Source: Lumnitzera littorea (taxonomy: Eukaryota > Streptophyta > Magnoliopsida > Myrtales > Combretaceae). From it: a stretch of 64,000 bases of DNA. The notes beneath the pieces are model-generated. The model was not told the DNA's origin. It ran no database searches and worked only from the letters and a program-made list of their open reading frames with translations. Below, one piece after another: positions 1 through 10,567 of this stretch. The stretch is taken from positions 76,381,541 to 76,445,540 of the forward strand of contig JAMXBB010000010.1 in NCBI GenBank assembly GCA_024138015.1, written 5' to 3'. Position 1 is the first letter of the stretch, and each line of letters begins with the position of its first letter. The position numbers were made by a program, and so were the translations under genes.

Positions 1-1300
1 TGTTAGGGATGACAAAAATGGTGTTGTCTACCATAGCTAACAATCTCAAGGTACTCCGAGAAGCATGGATGAGAGACTTGATAAGGTAGCCAACCTTTTA
101 GTGGACTTAACCCGAGCTATTCATGCATTGGCTTATCGACTTACTAAAGCTACGCATAACACCCCACAAGCTACCTTACCTACCAGAGGTTAGAATCCAG
201 CTCAATAAGTTTGAAGTGGAGGAATAGGTAGACAAGTGAGAAGAAGGATTGACTTGGGAGATTTGGATGAAGAAGATGAGGAAGAGTATGAAGAAGAAGA
301 GCAAGCTTAAACACCCCAAGTATCTGATCATGTAAAGCTTCAAATTTCAAGCTTCAATGGGTCAGGAAGTGCGGATGATTACATGGATTAGGAGGAGAAG
401 GTGGAACATGTTTTTTATCATTACCAATATGAAGATTACAAGAAAGTGAGAATTGCTACTATTGAGTTCTCCGAATATGCCGCCATGCAGTAGAAGAATT
501 TTTAGATCATGCGAAGATAAGAGGGTTAATGAGAGATAAATACATAGCTTGAGATGAAGAGAATACTTCGAAACAGGTTTACGCCGGACACCTATCTACA
601 AGACACTTTTACTTGGCTTTAAGGGTTGAGACAAGGAAGCTGAACCATTGACGAGTATGTTCAAGAGTTCCAAATGCTCATGCGCCACAAAGTGGAGGAA
701 CCATCAACGTGAACAACCTCCAAATTCCTTACTAAGTTGAGAAGTGATATCCAAGACATCGTAGAACTCCAACAATTTGCTACAATGGATGAGACTATAT
801 AGATAGCCTAATGAGTAGAGAGGTAAAGAAGAAATAGAATGTTGGTCTGACCTCTAACAAGCCAAATTGGTCACTCGAGCTAACCTAGTCAAGGAAGTTA
901 CCAAGCTAACCCAAAAGGTAGATGTCTAATCTAAATAGAAGGGCCGACCTGACAGTGACGTATCAACCTAGACATACGAGAAAGGATAAGGATCTAGAAA
1001 GAAGACGAGCCAAATCAAATGTTTCAAATGATAGGGGTTTGGAAATATGGTTTCTCAGTGTTCGAACTGAAGGACTATGGTCATCAAGGCAAATGTCTTG
1101 AAACTTGACGTAGATAGTACTGATGAGGAACCCAAGGAAGAGACTCTTGTTAAGAAAGAAACTACTTAAGAGAATGAACTGATTGAAGAAGATGTGTTTG
1201 CCAAGGACTTGAAACAATTAATCTTAGTTGTCCGATGTGCAATGAATCTAGAACCCTCACATGAGGAGAAGTAAAGGGAGAACTTATTTCATATCTCCTA
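1..1300 (+). pseudogene. gag remnant of G1
   Basis: Would encode the capsid/nucleocapsid polyprotein. The window starts inside gag; the first ~200 bases align with the start of the G2 gag (YHGRQSQGTP-like segment, here with a stop). An acidic EEDEEEYEEEE-like run follows near 265-305, then the capsid core. A zinc-knuckle relic lies near 1015-1075: two cysteines, a stop, GFGN where GFGH is expected, then QCSN. The reading frame is broken by many TAG/TAA/TGA codons at places where related elements have Q, W or R. It is a decayed pseudogene. Confidence 0.75.
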
Positions 1301-1900
1301 CAAGGTGAATGATAAGCTGTGTGCATTAATTATAGATAATGGTAGTTGCACCAATGTGGCATCAGTTGATTTGGTCACGAAGTTAAAGTTGCTAACTATC
1401 GTGCATCCGAGGCCATATAAGTTATATTGGCTAAATGAGAAGGGAGTACTACATATCACTCGGTAAGTACTACTACCAATTATGATTGGAAATTACTCTA
1501 ATGAGATTCTTTGCGACGTATTGCCTATGTACACGTTACACGTGTTACTAGGCAGACCATAGCTTTATGATAGAAGAGTTATCCATAATGGATACAAGAA
1601 CACCTACGTATTCAAGAAGGATGGAAGGAAGATCACACTAAACCCGATGCCATTGAGTCAAGTTAATAAATAGTAGGTAAAACTTGCTCAAGAATCAAAG
1701 AAGACTCTGATGATGAGTAGAGTCAAGCTCCAAGAGGCTATTAAAGCCAACACGTCGACCTTCCTATTGGTCAAGTGACTATTAAAGTTGAGGGAGTGGG
1801 GTGAACTACCCATGGAAGTAAGGGAGTTGTTGAATGAATATGTCGACTTGTTTCTAGAGCAGTTGGTAGAAGGATTGCCACCATTTAGAGGCATTGAACA
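1301..1900 (+). pseudogene. retropepsin (protease) remnant of G1
   Basis: The segment around 1325-1385 reads LIIDNGSCTNVASVDLV, the aspartic protease active-site region. The usual D-S/T-G triad is D-N-G here, so catalysis would be impaired. The flap and C-terminal part (LHVLLGRP-like) follow to 1560, then the linker to RT. A TAA stop lies in the middle of the domain (near 1464). Family assignment rests on the active-site context and on the matching position in G2 (5355) and G5 (44340). Confidence 0.75.
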
Positions 1901-1929
1901 CTACATTGACTTAGTACCTGGTGCTATCT

Positions 1930-2944
1930 TGCTAAACAAACCAGTTCATCAGATGAACCTTGAATAAGCTATCGAGCTTCAACGACAAGTCAATGAACTA
2001 CTGGAAAGAGGGTATGTAAGAGAGAGTCTCAACCTTTATGTTGTCCTAACACTCCTAGTGCCAAAAAAGGATCGAACTTGGTGGATGTGTGTTGATAGCC
2101 GAGCCGTAAACAAGATCACAGTCAAATATAGGTATCATATCCTTAGGTTAGATGACATACTAGATGAATTGAGTGGAGCTAAGATTTGTAACAAGATCTA
2201 TTTGAAATCTGGCCACCATCAAATTTGCATAAGGCCCAGAGATGAATGGAAGACTGCATTCAAAACTTAGCGTGGACTCTATGAATGGATGGTATTGCTA
2301 TTTGGCTTATCGAATGCTCTGAGTACTTTCATGTGACTGACAAACCAAGTGCTAAGAAATTTGATAGGGAAGCATGTCGTGGTGTACTCTGACGACATCC
2401 TAGTATACAGCATCGACATACCGAGTCACTGTAAACATCTCCATACCGTATTAGAAGTACACCATGCCAAGTCACTGGAGGAAGTGGTGTTCCTAGGCTA
2501 TGTAGTTGGTGGAGGAAGCTTGTGAGTAAATGAAGAGAAGATTAGAGCAAATGTTAAGTAGCCAACTCTAACCACTTATGTAGAATTAAGAAGTTTCCAT
2601 AGACTTATTGGAGATTTATCAAGAATTTCAGCACCCTGGATGCACCCCTTACTAAGCTAAAGAGGAAGAACATTGAATTCAAATGGAAAGAAAAGGAGGA
2701 GAGAAGTTTTGTAGAAGTTAAGGAAAGACTAACTTTTACTACTGTATTAGCTTTGCCCAACTTCAAAAAGATATTTGAGCTAGAATGTGACGTATTAGGC
2801 ATTGGTATAAGTGTTGTCTTAATGTAGGAAGGCCAACCAATTACCTATCATAACAAGAAACTTAGAGGACCTCAACTAAACTAATTCTTGTATGACAAAG
2901 AGCTCTTGGCCCTTATTTGAGCATTCTAAGTGTAGCAACATTAC
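1930..2944 (+). pseudogene. RT and first part of RNase H, G1
   Basis: Recognisable RT segments: a CVDSRAVNKIT-like block at about 2088-2120, the SGHHQICIRPRDEWKTAFKT block at 2210-2270, and the catalytic YxDD box as Y-S-D-D at 2385-2396. After YxDD, around 2460-2480, roughly 36 bases present in G2 are missing. The RNase H N-terminus (YDKELLALI-like) follows. The sequence breaks at 2944, exactly where the G2 LTR begins, and resumes at 9471. Confidence 0.85.
2940..2944. repeat. target-site duplication of G2, left copy (ATTAC)
   Basis: The five bases before the G2 5' LTR are ATTAC, repeated at 9471-9475 just after the G2 3' LTR. Five-base duplications are normal for Ty3/gypsy integration. The duplicated codons are part of the RNase H coding region of G1. 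Confidence 0.9.
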
Positions 2945-3872
2945 TGATGGGAATCAAGCTACGGGATCTCTAACCTGCAGTCAAGCCCAAGGATTAAAGG
3001 GGCTAGCACGACGAATCCTTATGTTCCAACCCACTCCTGCAAAGGTCGAGTACTTCCTTACGAAGGCCAAGTACTTCCATGCTGAGACCAAGTGCTTCCT
3101 TACTAAGGTTGAGTACTTCCTTGCCGAGGCTGAGTACTACCTTTAATGTTGTGCCTTATGACCACCCATTATTTTGTGTTATGATGAGTTAATGATTACT
3201 CTAATGTCGAGCCGACCAATCACTTAGTATTATCCTTGTTGAGAAGCCGAGAGACAAAGAATCTGGATTGACTAAGCCATCCCTACTCGGACAATTCCAC
3301 CTGTCCGTACTTTTTGTCCACATCCATTAACAATCTCACCAATGCAACATCGCTACATGTATAGTATCGTATGAAGAATCTATAGCACCAATGATTTTTT
3401 TTCTTGTATATTCATTTTTACCCTTTTGTATCATGTACATTACTTCTTTAGGAAATATCCTTATTGTCTTTTCCCTTTTGGGCAACTTGCACAAACTTAC
3501 AAGTATAAATACTCTTATACTTGTAGCTGTAACTTGTTAGATTACCTTCAATACACTTGAGTACTTTCTTCCTTACGTAAACACTGCTTATTTACTCTCA
3601 ACATCACTCTTACCCTTTCCCTTACGCAAGGTTAGGTGGCGAATAATCTCACTAGACCAATTCATGCATCATATCGAATTGTACCATGAGTTCTCAAAAG
3701 TTTCATTGGTGCATCATATCCTTTAGAGCTGTTCGTAGGTTTTGCTTATCGTTTCATTCATCTTTGTTACTCTTTCATACCTTTCCCCATTAACCCTTTT
3801 TTCGAGCTTCCTATAAGCTTAGACCCATCCAGCGATTGGCTTTGTCTATTCTTGGTCATGGTTTGTAACATC
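2945..3872 (+). repeat. 5' LTR of G2
   Basis: Begins TGATGGGAATC and ends near TAACATC, the family form being TGATG...CATCA. A TATAAATA box lies at 3504-3511. Between about 3045 and 3145 are imperfect tandem copies of a GAGTACTTCCTTRCYRAGG-like unit of ~18 bp (about five units) that is mostly absent from the 3' LTR, so the unit expanded here or contracted there. The right border is fixed to within a few bases by the primer binding site. Confidence 0.85.
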
Positions 3873-3888
3873 TTAGTATTAAAGTAGA
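3873..3888 (+). other. degenerate primer binding site of G2
   Basis: Just inside the 5' LTR the sequence reads TTAGTATTAAAGTAG. In G5 the same place reads TTGGTATCAAAGTG, complementary to the 3' end of plant initiator-Met tRNA. The G2 copy differs by a few changes, including G to A. Confidence 0.6.
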
Positions 3889-4018
3889 GGTTTTATGTAA
3901 GTTGTAGCTAGTTCTTCTTGAGTTCTATTATACTCTATTTTGCATATGAGAAACAGAGTCAGTTGTTATGTTCATTTAACTGCTATGTTATTAGCTATTC
4001 ACTTTCTGAGGTGTTTGT

Positions 4019-5330
4019 TTGAATTTTGATTCTATAAAGAAAAAAATGATAGACCTAAGTATGAATGTTAGTGCTAATGATGACAGTAGAGTTATCTATC
4101 ATGGACGACAATCTCAGGGAACTCCCAAAAGCACTGACAAGAGACTTAATGAGCTAGCTAACCTCTTGGTAGATCTGACTCAAACTGTTCAAGCACTGTC
4201 TTACTAACTCATTAAGGCTGTGTAAAACACTCCACAAGCTGTTCAACCTGTTAGAGGTCAGAACCCAACTTAACCAGTTCGAGGTGGAGGAGTTAGCGGA
4301 CGAGTAAGGTAAAGGATAGACCTGAAAGAGCTTAATGAGGAGGAAGAAGAGTATTTTAAAGAGGAGCGTGTACGAGTCCCCAGAGCATCCAACCATATAA
4401 AGCTTTGGATTCCGAGTTTCAATGGATCTAGGAACGCTGACGAGTATCTAGATTGGGAAGAGAAGGTTAAGCTTATATTTGATTACTATCAATATGAGGA
4501 TTGCTGCCATTGAATTCTCCAAATATGCCGTCATGTGATGGAAGAATTTTCAGGCCATGAGAAGAAGAGAGGGGTACCAAGAGATTAACACCTAGCCTGA
4601 GATGAAGAGAGAGCTTAGAGACAGATTCGTATCGAAAACGTGTCTCTAAGATACTTTCACTTAACTTTAGGAGCTGAGACAAGGAGGCCGAACTATTGAT
4701 GAGTATGTTTAAGAATTTCAAATACTTATTATAAGATGCAAAGTGGAGGAACCACCTGCTCAAATAGTCTCAAGGTTTATTACTGAATTGAGAGGAGACA
4801 TCCGAGACATTGTGGAGCTCCAACAATTTGACACAATGGATGAAGCTATTAGGATTTCTTAGCAAGTAGAGAGGCAAAGAAGGAGCTGAGCAATGACCAA
4901 AATTTCGACTAACCGACTAGGATAGGCAAGTCATCGAGCTCAATCTAGTATCGAGCTGAGCAGAAGAGTTGATATCAAAGCCAAGCACAAAGGCCGCCTT
5001 GAAGATGTAATGCGGACCCAAACGTATGAGAAGGGGCAAGGGTCTAATAGGAAGACCAGCCAGATTAAGTACTTCAAGTGTCAACGGTTCGGACATATGA
5101 CTACTTAGTACCCGAATCGAAGGACGATGGTCATTAAGTGAGACATCCTAAAGTTAGAAGTAGAGAGTACGAATGAGGAACTCGAGGAGGAGGAGGTTCT
5201 TGCTATGAAAGAAAATGTCAAGAAAGAATTGATTAAGGAGGTTATGTTTCATGAGGACTTAGACCAGTTACTCATGGTTATCTGACGTATTATGAGCCTA
5301 GAACCCTTATGAGAGGAGGAGTAGAGAGAG
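4019..5330 (+). pseudogene. gag remnant of G2
   Basis: Starts with an ATG at 4019 and reads openly for 62 codons to ~4205. It then runs through several frames: an acidic NEEEEEYF-like patch near 4335-4360, the capsid core (SFNGSRNADEYLDWEEKV-like, 4418-4465), and a zinc-knuckle relic at about 5068-5115. In the knuckle one cysteine pair has become Y..C and the last cysteine is Y; the histidine is kept. A short deletion near 4495-4505 removes residues present in G5. Stops are numerous. Confidence 0.8.
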
Positions 5331-5339
5331 AATTTGTTT

Positions 5340-5940
5340 CATACCACCTAAAAGATGAATGATCGGATGTATGCTCTCATTGTGGATAGTGGAAGTTACA
5401 CCAATGTAGCATCGGTAGATCTTGTTTCAAAACTAAAGCTACCAACTATTGCACATCTTAGGCCATCTAAGTTGCACTGGTTAAGTGAGAAAGGAGCATT
5501 ACATGTCACTTGGCAAATACTACTGCCGATCACTATAAGGAATTACTCTAACCAGATCCTCTACGACGTGCTATCTATGTGCGCTTCCCACGTGTTGCTC
5601 GGTAGGCCGTAGTTGTTTGACAAGAAAGTTATACATGATGGCTACAAGAACACGTATATGCTGGAAAAGGATGACCAGAAGATCATGCTAAATCCAATGC
5701 CACCAAGAGAAGTTCATAAGCTACAAACGAAACTCGTTCATGGATCGAAGAAAGCTTTGGTGATGAGTAGTGCTAAGCTTCGAGAAGCCATCAATGCTAA
5801 CGAGCAGACCCTATTGTTAGTCAGGCGAATATTGGAAATAAGGAGCGGGGTAAGCTTCCTTAGGAATTCTAGGAGTTGCTAGATGATTATGCTGATCTGT
5901 TCCTAGAACAGTTACCTGAAGGGTTGCCCTCAACTTAAGG
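5340..5940 (+). pseudogene. retropepsin (protease) remnant of G2
   Basis: An open stretch at 5355-5612 includes IVDSGSYTNVAS, with the D-S-G active-site triad intact, the best preserved protease here. After a single TAG the frame stays open to 5882 (KNTYMLEKDDQKIMLNPMPP), the linker between protease and RT. In the related element G5 the same linker reads for 114 residues without a stop. A later frameshift near 5840-5890 breaks the join to RT. Confidence 0.8.
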
Positions 5941-5959
5941 CATAGAGCATTGCATTGAC

Positions 5960-7240
5960 TTAATACCCAGCGCTACACTGCCAAATAAGTTAGCTTATCG
6001 GATGAATCTCAAGCAAGCTTTTAAACTCCAACTTTAAGTCAATAAGTTGCTAAAGAGAGGTTATGTGAGAGATAGTCTCAACCCTTGTGCCGTGCCTACA
6101 TTTCTAGTGTCGAAGAAGGATGGAACCTGGTGAATGTATGTTGACGACCAAGCCGTAAACAAAAACACAATCAAAGACAAGTATCCGATCCTGAGGCTAG
6201 AAGACGTATTGGATGAGTTGAATGGAGCCAAGATTTTCAACAAGATTGATCTCAAGCCTGGCTACCATTAAATTCGCATGATGTTAGAGGACGAGTAGAA
6301 GATTGCGTTCAAAACTCGACATGGACTTTAAGAGTAAATGGTCATGCCCTTCGACTTGTCAAATGCCTCGAGCACTTTCGTAAGACTTATGAAACATGTG
6401 CTACAACATCTCATAGGGAAGTGTGTCATAGTATATTTTAACAACATCTTAGTCTATAGTACCGACATGCCGACTCACTGTAAACATCTTAGATTCGTCT
6501 TGGATATTCTTCGTGCCGAGAGACTATTTGGCAACTTAAAGAAGTGTTACTTCTACCAAGAGGAAGTGGTATTCTTAGGGTATGTAGTCAATGGAGGAGG
6601 CTTATGAGTCGATGATGAGAAGATCAAAGCAATTGTTAAGTTGTCAACTCCAACTACTTGTGCCAACATAAGAAGTTTCTACGGACTAGCTTCATTTTAC
6701 AAAAGGTTTATCAGGAATTTTAGCATCATAATCGCACCACTTATCGAGCTTACAAAAAAGAACACCGACTCCCAATTAGGAGAAAGGGAGGAGAAGAGTT
6801 TTGCTGATGTAAAAGAAAGATTGACCTTTGCCCTGGTGTTAATACTGCCCGACTTCGACAAAATTTTTAAGCTAGAATGCAACGCATTAGGTGTTAGAAT
6901 AGGCGCATTCCTAATGTAAGAAGGTCAATCAATTGCCTTCTACGGTGAGAAGCTCCAAGGACTACAGCTAAACTGCTCCGTATATGACAAAGAACTTTTG
7001 GCACTTATCCGAGCAATACAAGTGAGGCAACATTATTTACTGCCGAGAGAATTTGTCATATATACTGACTATGAATCGCTAAGGTACCTCTAAAGTTAGA
7101 CCAAGTTATCGAAGTGGCAAGCAAGGTGGGTTGAATTCTTCAATTTTATGATAAGGTATAAGCAAGGAAAGAGTAACGTAGTTACAGATGCTCTTTCGAG
7201 GAGGCATGTACTCTTATCAGAACTTCAGATCAGGCTGTTT
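5960..7240 (+). pseudogene. RT and RNase H remnant of G2
   Basis: RT blocks: PTFLVSKKDGTW at ~6098-6132, DLKPGYH near 6250-6270, MPFDLSNASSTFVRLM at 6343-6390, the catalytic box as Y-F-N-N at 6434-6445 (both aspartates replaced by asparagine), and VVFLGYVV near 6570-6595. The thumb/connection FYGLASFYKRFIRNF is at 6678-6722. RNase H follows (YDKELLALIRAI near 6980-7018; IYTDYESLRYL near 7055-7090) and ends with NVVTDALSRRH at about 7165-7205. Loss of both catalytic aspartates, caused by G-to-A changes, would abolish polymerase activity even without the stops. Confidence 0.88.
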
Positions 7241-7270
7241 AGTTTTGCAAGTATCAAAGAATAGTACTCC

Positions 7271-7498
7271 AAGGATCTACACTTTGGATCAATAATTTTG
7301 CAATGCATCAATGTGAAGACAGTGGACGAGTATTATGTAGAGGATAGCTATCTATTTATTTTGAGGAGGGAGACCATGCACTCCAGGGATCTACACTTTG
7401 GATCAATAATTTCGCGATGCATCGATGGGAGGACAGCAGATGAGTATTATGTAGAGGATGGCTATCTATTTCGTAAAGGAGACCATGCATGCCAACTT
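7271..7498 (+). repeat. 114-bp in-frame tandem duplication in G2 pol
   Basis: 7271-7384 and 7385-7498 are two adjacent copies of a 114-bp unit (38 codons). Each contains DLHFGSII...DEYYVEDxYLF, the segment between RNase H and the integrase zinc finger. G5 has only one copy at the matching place (46255-46345), so this is a duplication private to G2 or its source copy. The frame is open through both units (7298-7519). Confidence 0.85.
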
Positions 7499-7499
7499 G

Positions 7500-8600
7500 T
7501 TCCCTACGGGAATTATTAATCAAGGAAGCCTATAGTAAAGAGCTCTCCGGACACTTTGGAGAGAAAAAGACCTGTAAACTATTGAATGGCCGATTCTTTT
7601 GGCCAAGAATGTGAAGAGATGTGCACCGAGTTGTAGAAATCAGTGCAATGTGCAAAAAGGCCAAGTGCCAAGCTGAACAAGAGAAAATAGTACCCCTATA
7701 TGTTCCAACGAGGCCATGGACTAAACTGAGTATGGACTTTGTTCTCGGACTACCGTGAACCGCCCGAGGCAAAGATTCTGTAATGGTCATCATAGATTAG
7801 TTCAGTAAGATGGCACACTTTGTGCCTTACACCAAAACTAATGGCGCTTCGACTATTGCTTCTCTTTTCTTACAAGAGATTGTGCGGATACACGACGTGC
7901 CAAGGAATGTAATCTCTAACAAGGATCCGAAGTTCTTGAGCCATTTCTGGAGGACCTTATGGCGTTGGCTGGGAACCAAATTACTCTTCAATACCTCATG
8001 TCACCCCTAAAATGATGGCTAAATAGAGGTGGTTAATTGTACTTTGGAGTCACTACTCTTAGTTGCAGTAGGCAAGAACTTAGTTGATTGGGACGTCTGC
8101 TTGCCAGTGGTTGAAATCGCCTATAACCGAACCGTGTATGATACCACTAAGTAGACTCCCTTCGAGGTGATCTATGGATTCAATCCTGAGTTGCCCCTCA
8201 ACCATGCCTTATACCAGCCCCCGCGTAAGAGGACCCTGATGCCTCGATCAGAACATAATCTCTTCAACACATCTATAACAAGGTCACTAGACATATCGAC
8301 CAAACTGCCAAAAGAATGCAAGAAAGGACCAAGGGTAGATTGGCCAAACAATTTCAGCCAAGAGACTTGGTATGGCTACACCTCAGCAAGGAATCGTTTC
8401 CGAACAAGAGGAAGAACAAATTATCTACAAGAGTAGAAGGGCCTTTCAAAATCCTCTAGAAAATTAGTGACAATGCATACAAGTTGGAACTATCTGAGGT
8501 CTATGAGGTTTCTGATGCCTTTAAAATTACTTACCTCAATTCATATCACCCTGATGGAGAACTGAGCAAACACCATTTGGATTTGATCCTAAATCCAAAA
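7500..8600 (+). pseudogene. integrase remnant of G2
   Basis: The H-H-C-C zinc finger region (AYSKELSGHFGEKKT... then two cysteines) lies at 7525-7665. The catalytic core begins near 7730 (MDFVLGLP), with the first aspartate in MVIID at ~7783-7797 followed by a stop. KMAHFVPYTKT is at 7808-7838. The second catalytic aspartate position reads S-N-K-D (near 7915-7927) where S-D-R-D is usual. TEVVN-like residues come near 8020-8038, then PFEVIYGFNPELPL at 8159-8200. The C-terminal domain ends at the polypurine tract. Stops and frameshifts make it inactive. No chromodomain is evident. Confidence 0.87.
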
Positions 8601-8614
8601 CAACCCAGAGGGAG
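8601..8614 (+). other. polypurine tract region of G2
   Basis: The purine-rich run AGAGGGAG lies directly before the 3' LTR start, where plus-strand DNA synthesis would be primed. The integrase reading frame appears to run through the tract into the LTR, as it also does in G5 and G6. Confidence 0.6.
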
Positions 8615-9470
8615 CGATGGGAATCAAGCTATGGGACCTTTGACCCATAGTCGAGCTTGAAGACTAGAGGGGCTAGCACAACAAATTCTTAGGTTCCAAC
8701 CCACACCTACCGAAGGCAAGTACTTTCTTGCCAAGTCACCTTTAATGTCATGTTGTATGACTACGCATTATTCTGTATTATGCCGATTTGATGATTACTC
8801 TAATGCCGAGCCGACCAATCACTCAGCATCATCCTTATCGAGAAGTCGAGAGATAGAGAATCCAGATTGACTAGGTCATCCTTACTCAAACAAGCCCACC
8901 TGTCCATACTTTTTGTCCGCATCCCCTAACTACCTCACCAATGCAGTGTCACTATATGTACAATATCGTATAGAGAATCTATAGCACTAACAATTGTTTT
9001 CCTTATATATTCATTTTTACCCTTTTGTATCATGTACAATGCTTCTTTAGAAAATGTCCTTATTGTCTTTTTCCCTTTTAAGCAAGATGTCCTAACTTAC
9101 GAATATAAATACCTTTGTACTTATAGCTGTAATTGATCAGATTACCTTCAATATACTTGAGTACTTTCTTCCTTGCGTAAACACTGCTTGTTTACTCTCG
9201 GTATTACTCTTCTCCTTTCACTTAAGTAAGGTTAGGTGGCGAGTAATCTTACTGGACCAATTTGTGGGTCATATCGAATTATGCCTTAAGTCCTTAGAAA
9301 TTCCATTAGTACGTCATATCCTTTAAAGCTATTTGTAGGTTTTGCTTACCGTTTCATTCATCTTTGTCACTCTTTCGTACCTTTCCCCATTAACCCTTTT
9401 TTCAAGCTTTCTGCAAGCTTGGACCTATCCAACGACCAACCTTATTTGTTCTTGGTTACGGTTCACAATA
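8615..9470 (+). repeat. 3' LTR of G2
   Basis: Starts CGATGGGAATCAAGC (first base T to C relative to the family) and ends TTCACAATA (family CCACATCA). A TATAAATA box lies at 9104-9111. It is followed by the ATTAC duplication. At 856 bp it is shorter than its 5' partner because it lacks most of the short tandem units near 3045-3145. Confidence 0.88.
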
Positions 9471-9475
9471 ATTAC
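9471..9475. repeat. target-site duplication of G2, right copy (ATTAC)
   Basis: Exact repeat of 2940-2944. The RNase H coding of G1 continues directly from here. Confidence 0.9.
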
Positions 9476-9713
9476 CTATTGCCAAGAGAGTTTGTCATAT
9501 ATACCGACTATGAGTCCCTGAGATACCTTCAAAGTCAAACTAAGTTATCAAAGCGACAAGTGAGGTGGGTTGAATTCCTTGAGGGATTCAGTTTTGTGAT
9601 AAAATACAAGTAAGGAAAGAGCAGCATAGTTATAGATACTCATTCAAGAAGATAAACACTCTTGATTGAACTGTAAAGCAGATCATTTGGATTTGCAAGT
9701 ATCAAAGAGCAAT
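9471..9713 (+). pseudogene. G1 RNase H, continued
   Basis: Resumes G1 pol after G2: an open segment reads YLLPREFVIYTDYES...RWVEFLEGF, the C-terminal half of RNase H, followed by a TAA (9610) and a decayed DALSRR-like end. Together with 2890-2944 it makes one RNase H domain. It ends at 9713, where a reverse LTR begins. Confidence 0.85.
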
Positions 9714-10567
9714 TGTTGTGAACCATGATTAAGAACAAACAAGGCCAGTCGCTGGATGGCTTTAAGCTTATAAAAAGCTTGAAAAGGGTTAATAGGGAAA
9801 GTGCAAAAAGAGTGATAATGACAAATGAAATAGAAAGTGAAACCCACGAATAGCTCCAAAGGATATGATACACCAATAGAACTTTCAAGGACTTACGGCT
9901 CAATTCAATATGATACATAAACTGGTCTGGTGAGATTACTCACCACCTAACCTTACTTAAGGAAAAGGATAAAAGTGATGCCAAGAGTAAATAAGCAGTG
10001 TTTACACAAGGAAGGAAAACACAGAAGTGTATTAATGATAAGCTAATACTTTACAGCTACAAATACAAGGGTATTTATACCCATAAGTTACAACAACTTG
10101 CCTAAAAAGGAAAAGACAAAAAGAACATTTCCTAAGGAAGCAATATACACAATACAAAAGGGTAAAAATGAATATACACGGAAAATAATTATTAGTGCTA
10201 TAGATTCTACATATGATATTATACAAGTGGTGATGCTGCATTAGTGAGGTTGTTAGGAGATGCGAACAAAAAGTACAGACAGATGAGCTTATCCAAGCAA
10301 AGATGGCTTAGTCAATTCGAACTCTCTCTCTCACCTTCTCAGCAAGGAATATGCCGAGTAATTAGTCGGTTCAGCGCTAAAAAGTAATCATTAACTCGTC
10401 ATACTACAGAAAAATAGGCAGTCATAGGGTACAGCATTAAAGGTGACTTGGCAAAAAAGTACTCAACCTCGGTAGGGATTGGTTAGAACAGAAGGATTCG
10501 TAGTGCCAACCCCTCTAATACTGGGGTTCGGCTACAAGTTAGAGTTCCAGTAGCCTGATTCCCATCA
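9714..10567 (-). mobile_element. Solo LTR of the G2/G5 family, reverse orientation, inside G1
   Basis: The reverse complement reads as a full family LTR: starts TGATGGGAATCAGGC (right end, 10567) and ends TTCACAACA (left end, 9714). A TATAAATA box on the minus strand lies at plus 10072-10079. No internal region is attached. Host G1 pol stops before it and restarts after it. Flanks are GCAAT (left) and TTAAT (right), an imperfect 5-bp duplication (3 of 5 match). The likely origin is integration followed by LTR-LTR recombination. Confidence 0.88.

Larger units (their letters stand above)
2945..9470 (+). mobile_element. Complete Ty3/gypsy element G2 nested in G1
   Basis: A full-length but decayed LTR retrotransposon: 5' LTR 2945-3872, degenerate primer site, gag, protease, RT, RNase H, integrase, polypurine tract, 3' LTR 8615-9470. 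Exact ATTAC duplications flank it. G1 RNase H coding is split at its borders, so G2 is younger than G1. The two LTRs are visibly related over their whole length but carry many substitutions and small indels, including an extra stretch in the 5' LTR near 3050-3140. This indicates an old insertion. It contains an in-frame 114-bp tandem duplication at the RNase H-integrase junction. Confidence 0.93.

Noticed and set aside
3100..3150. Possible CRISPR-like array of short repeats near 3045-3145
   Set aside because: Units are directly adjacent without spacers and lie in an LTR of a plant retroelement; a simple tandem expansion.
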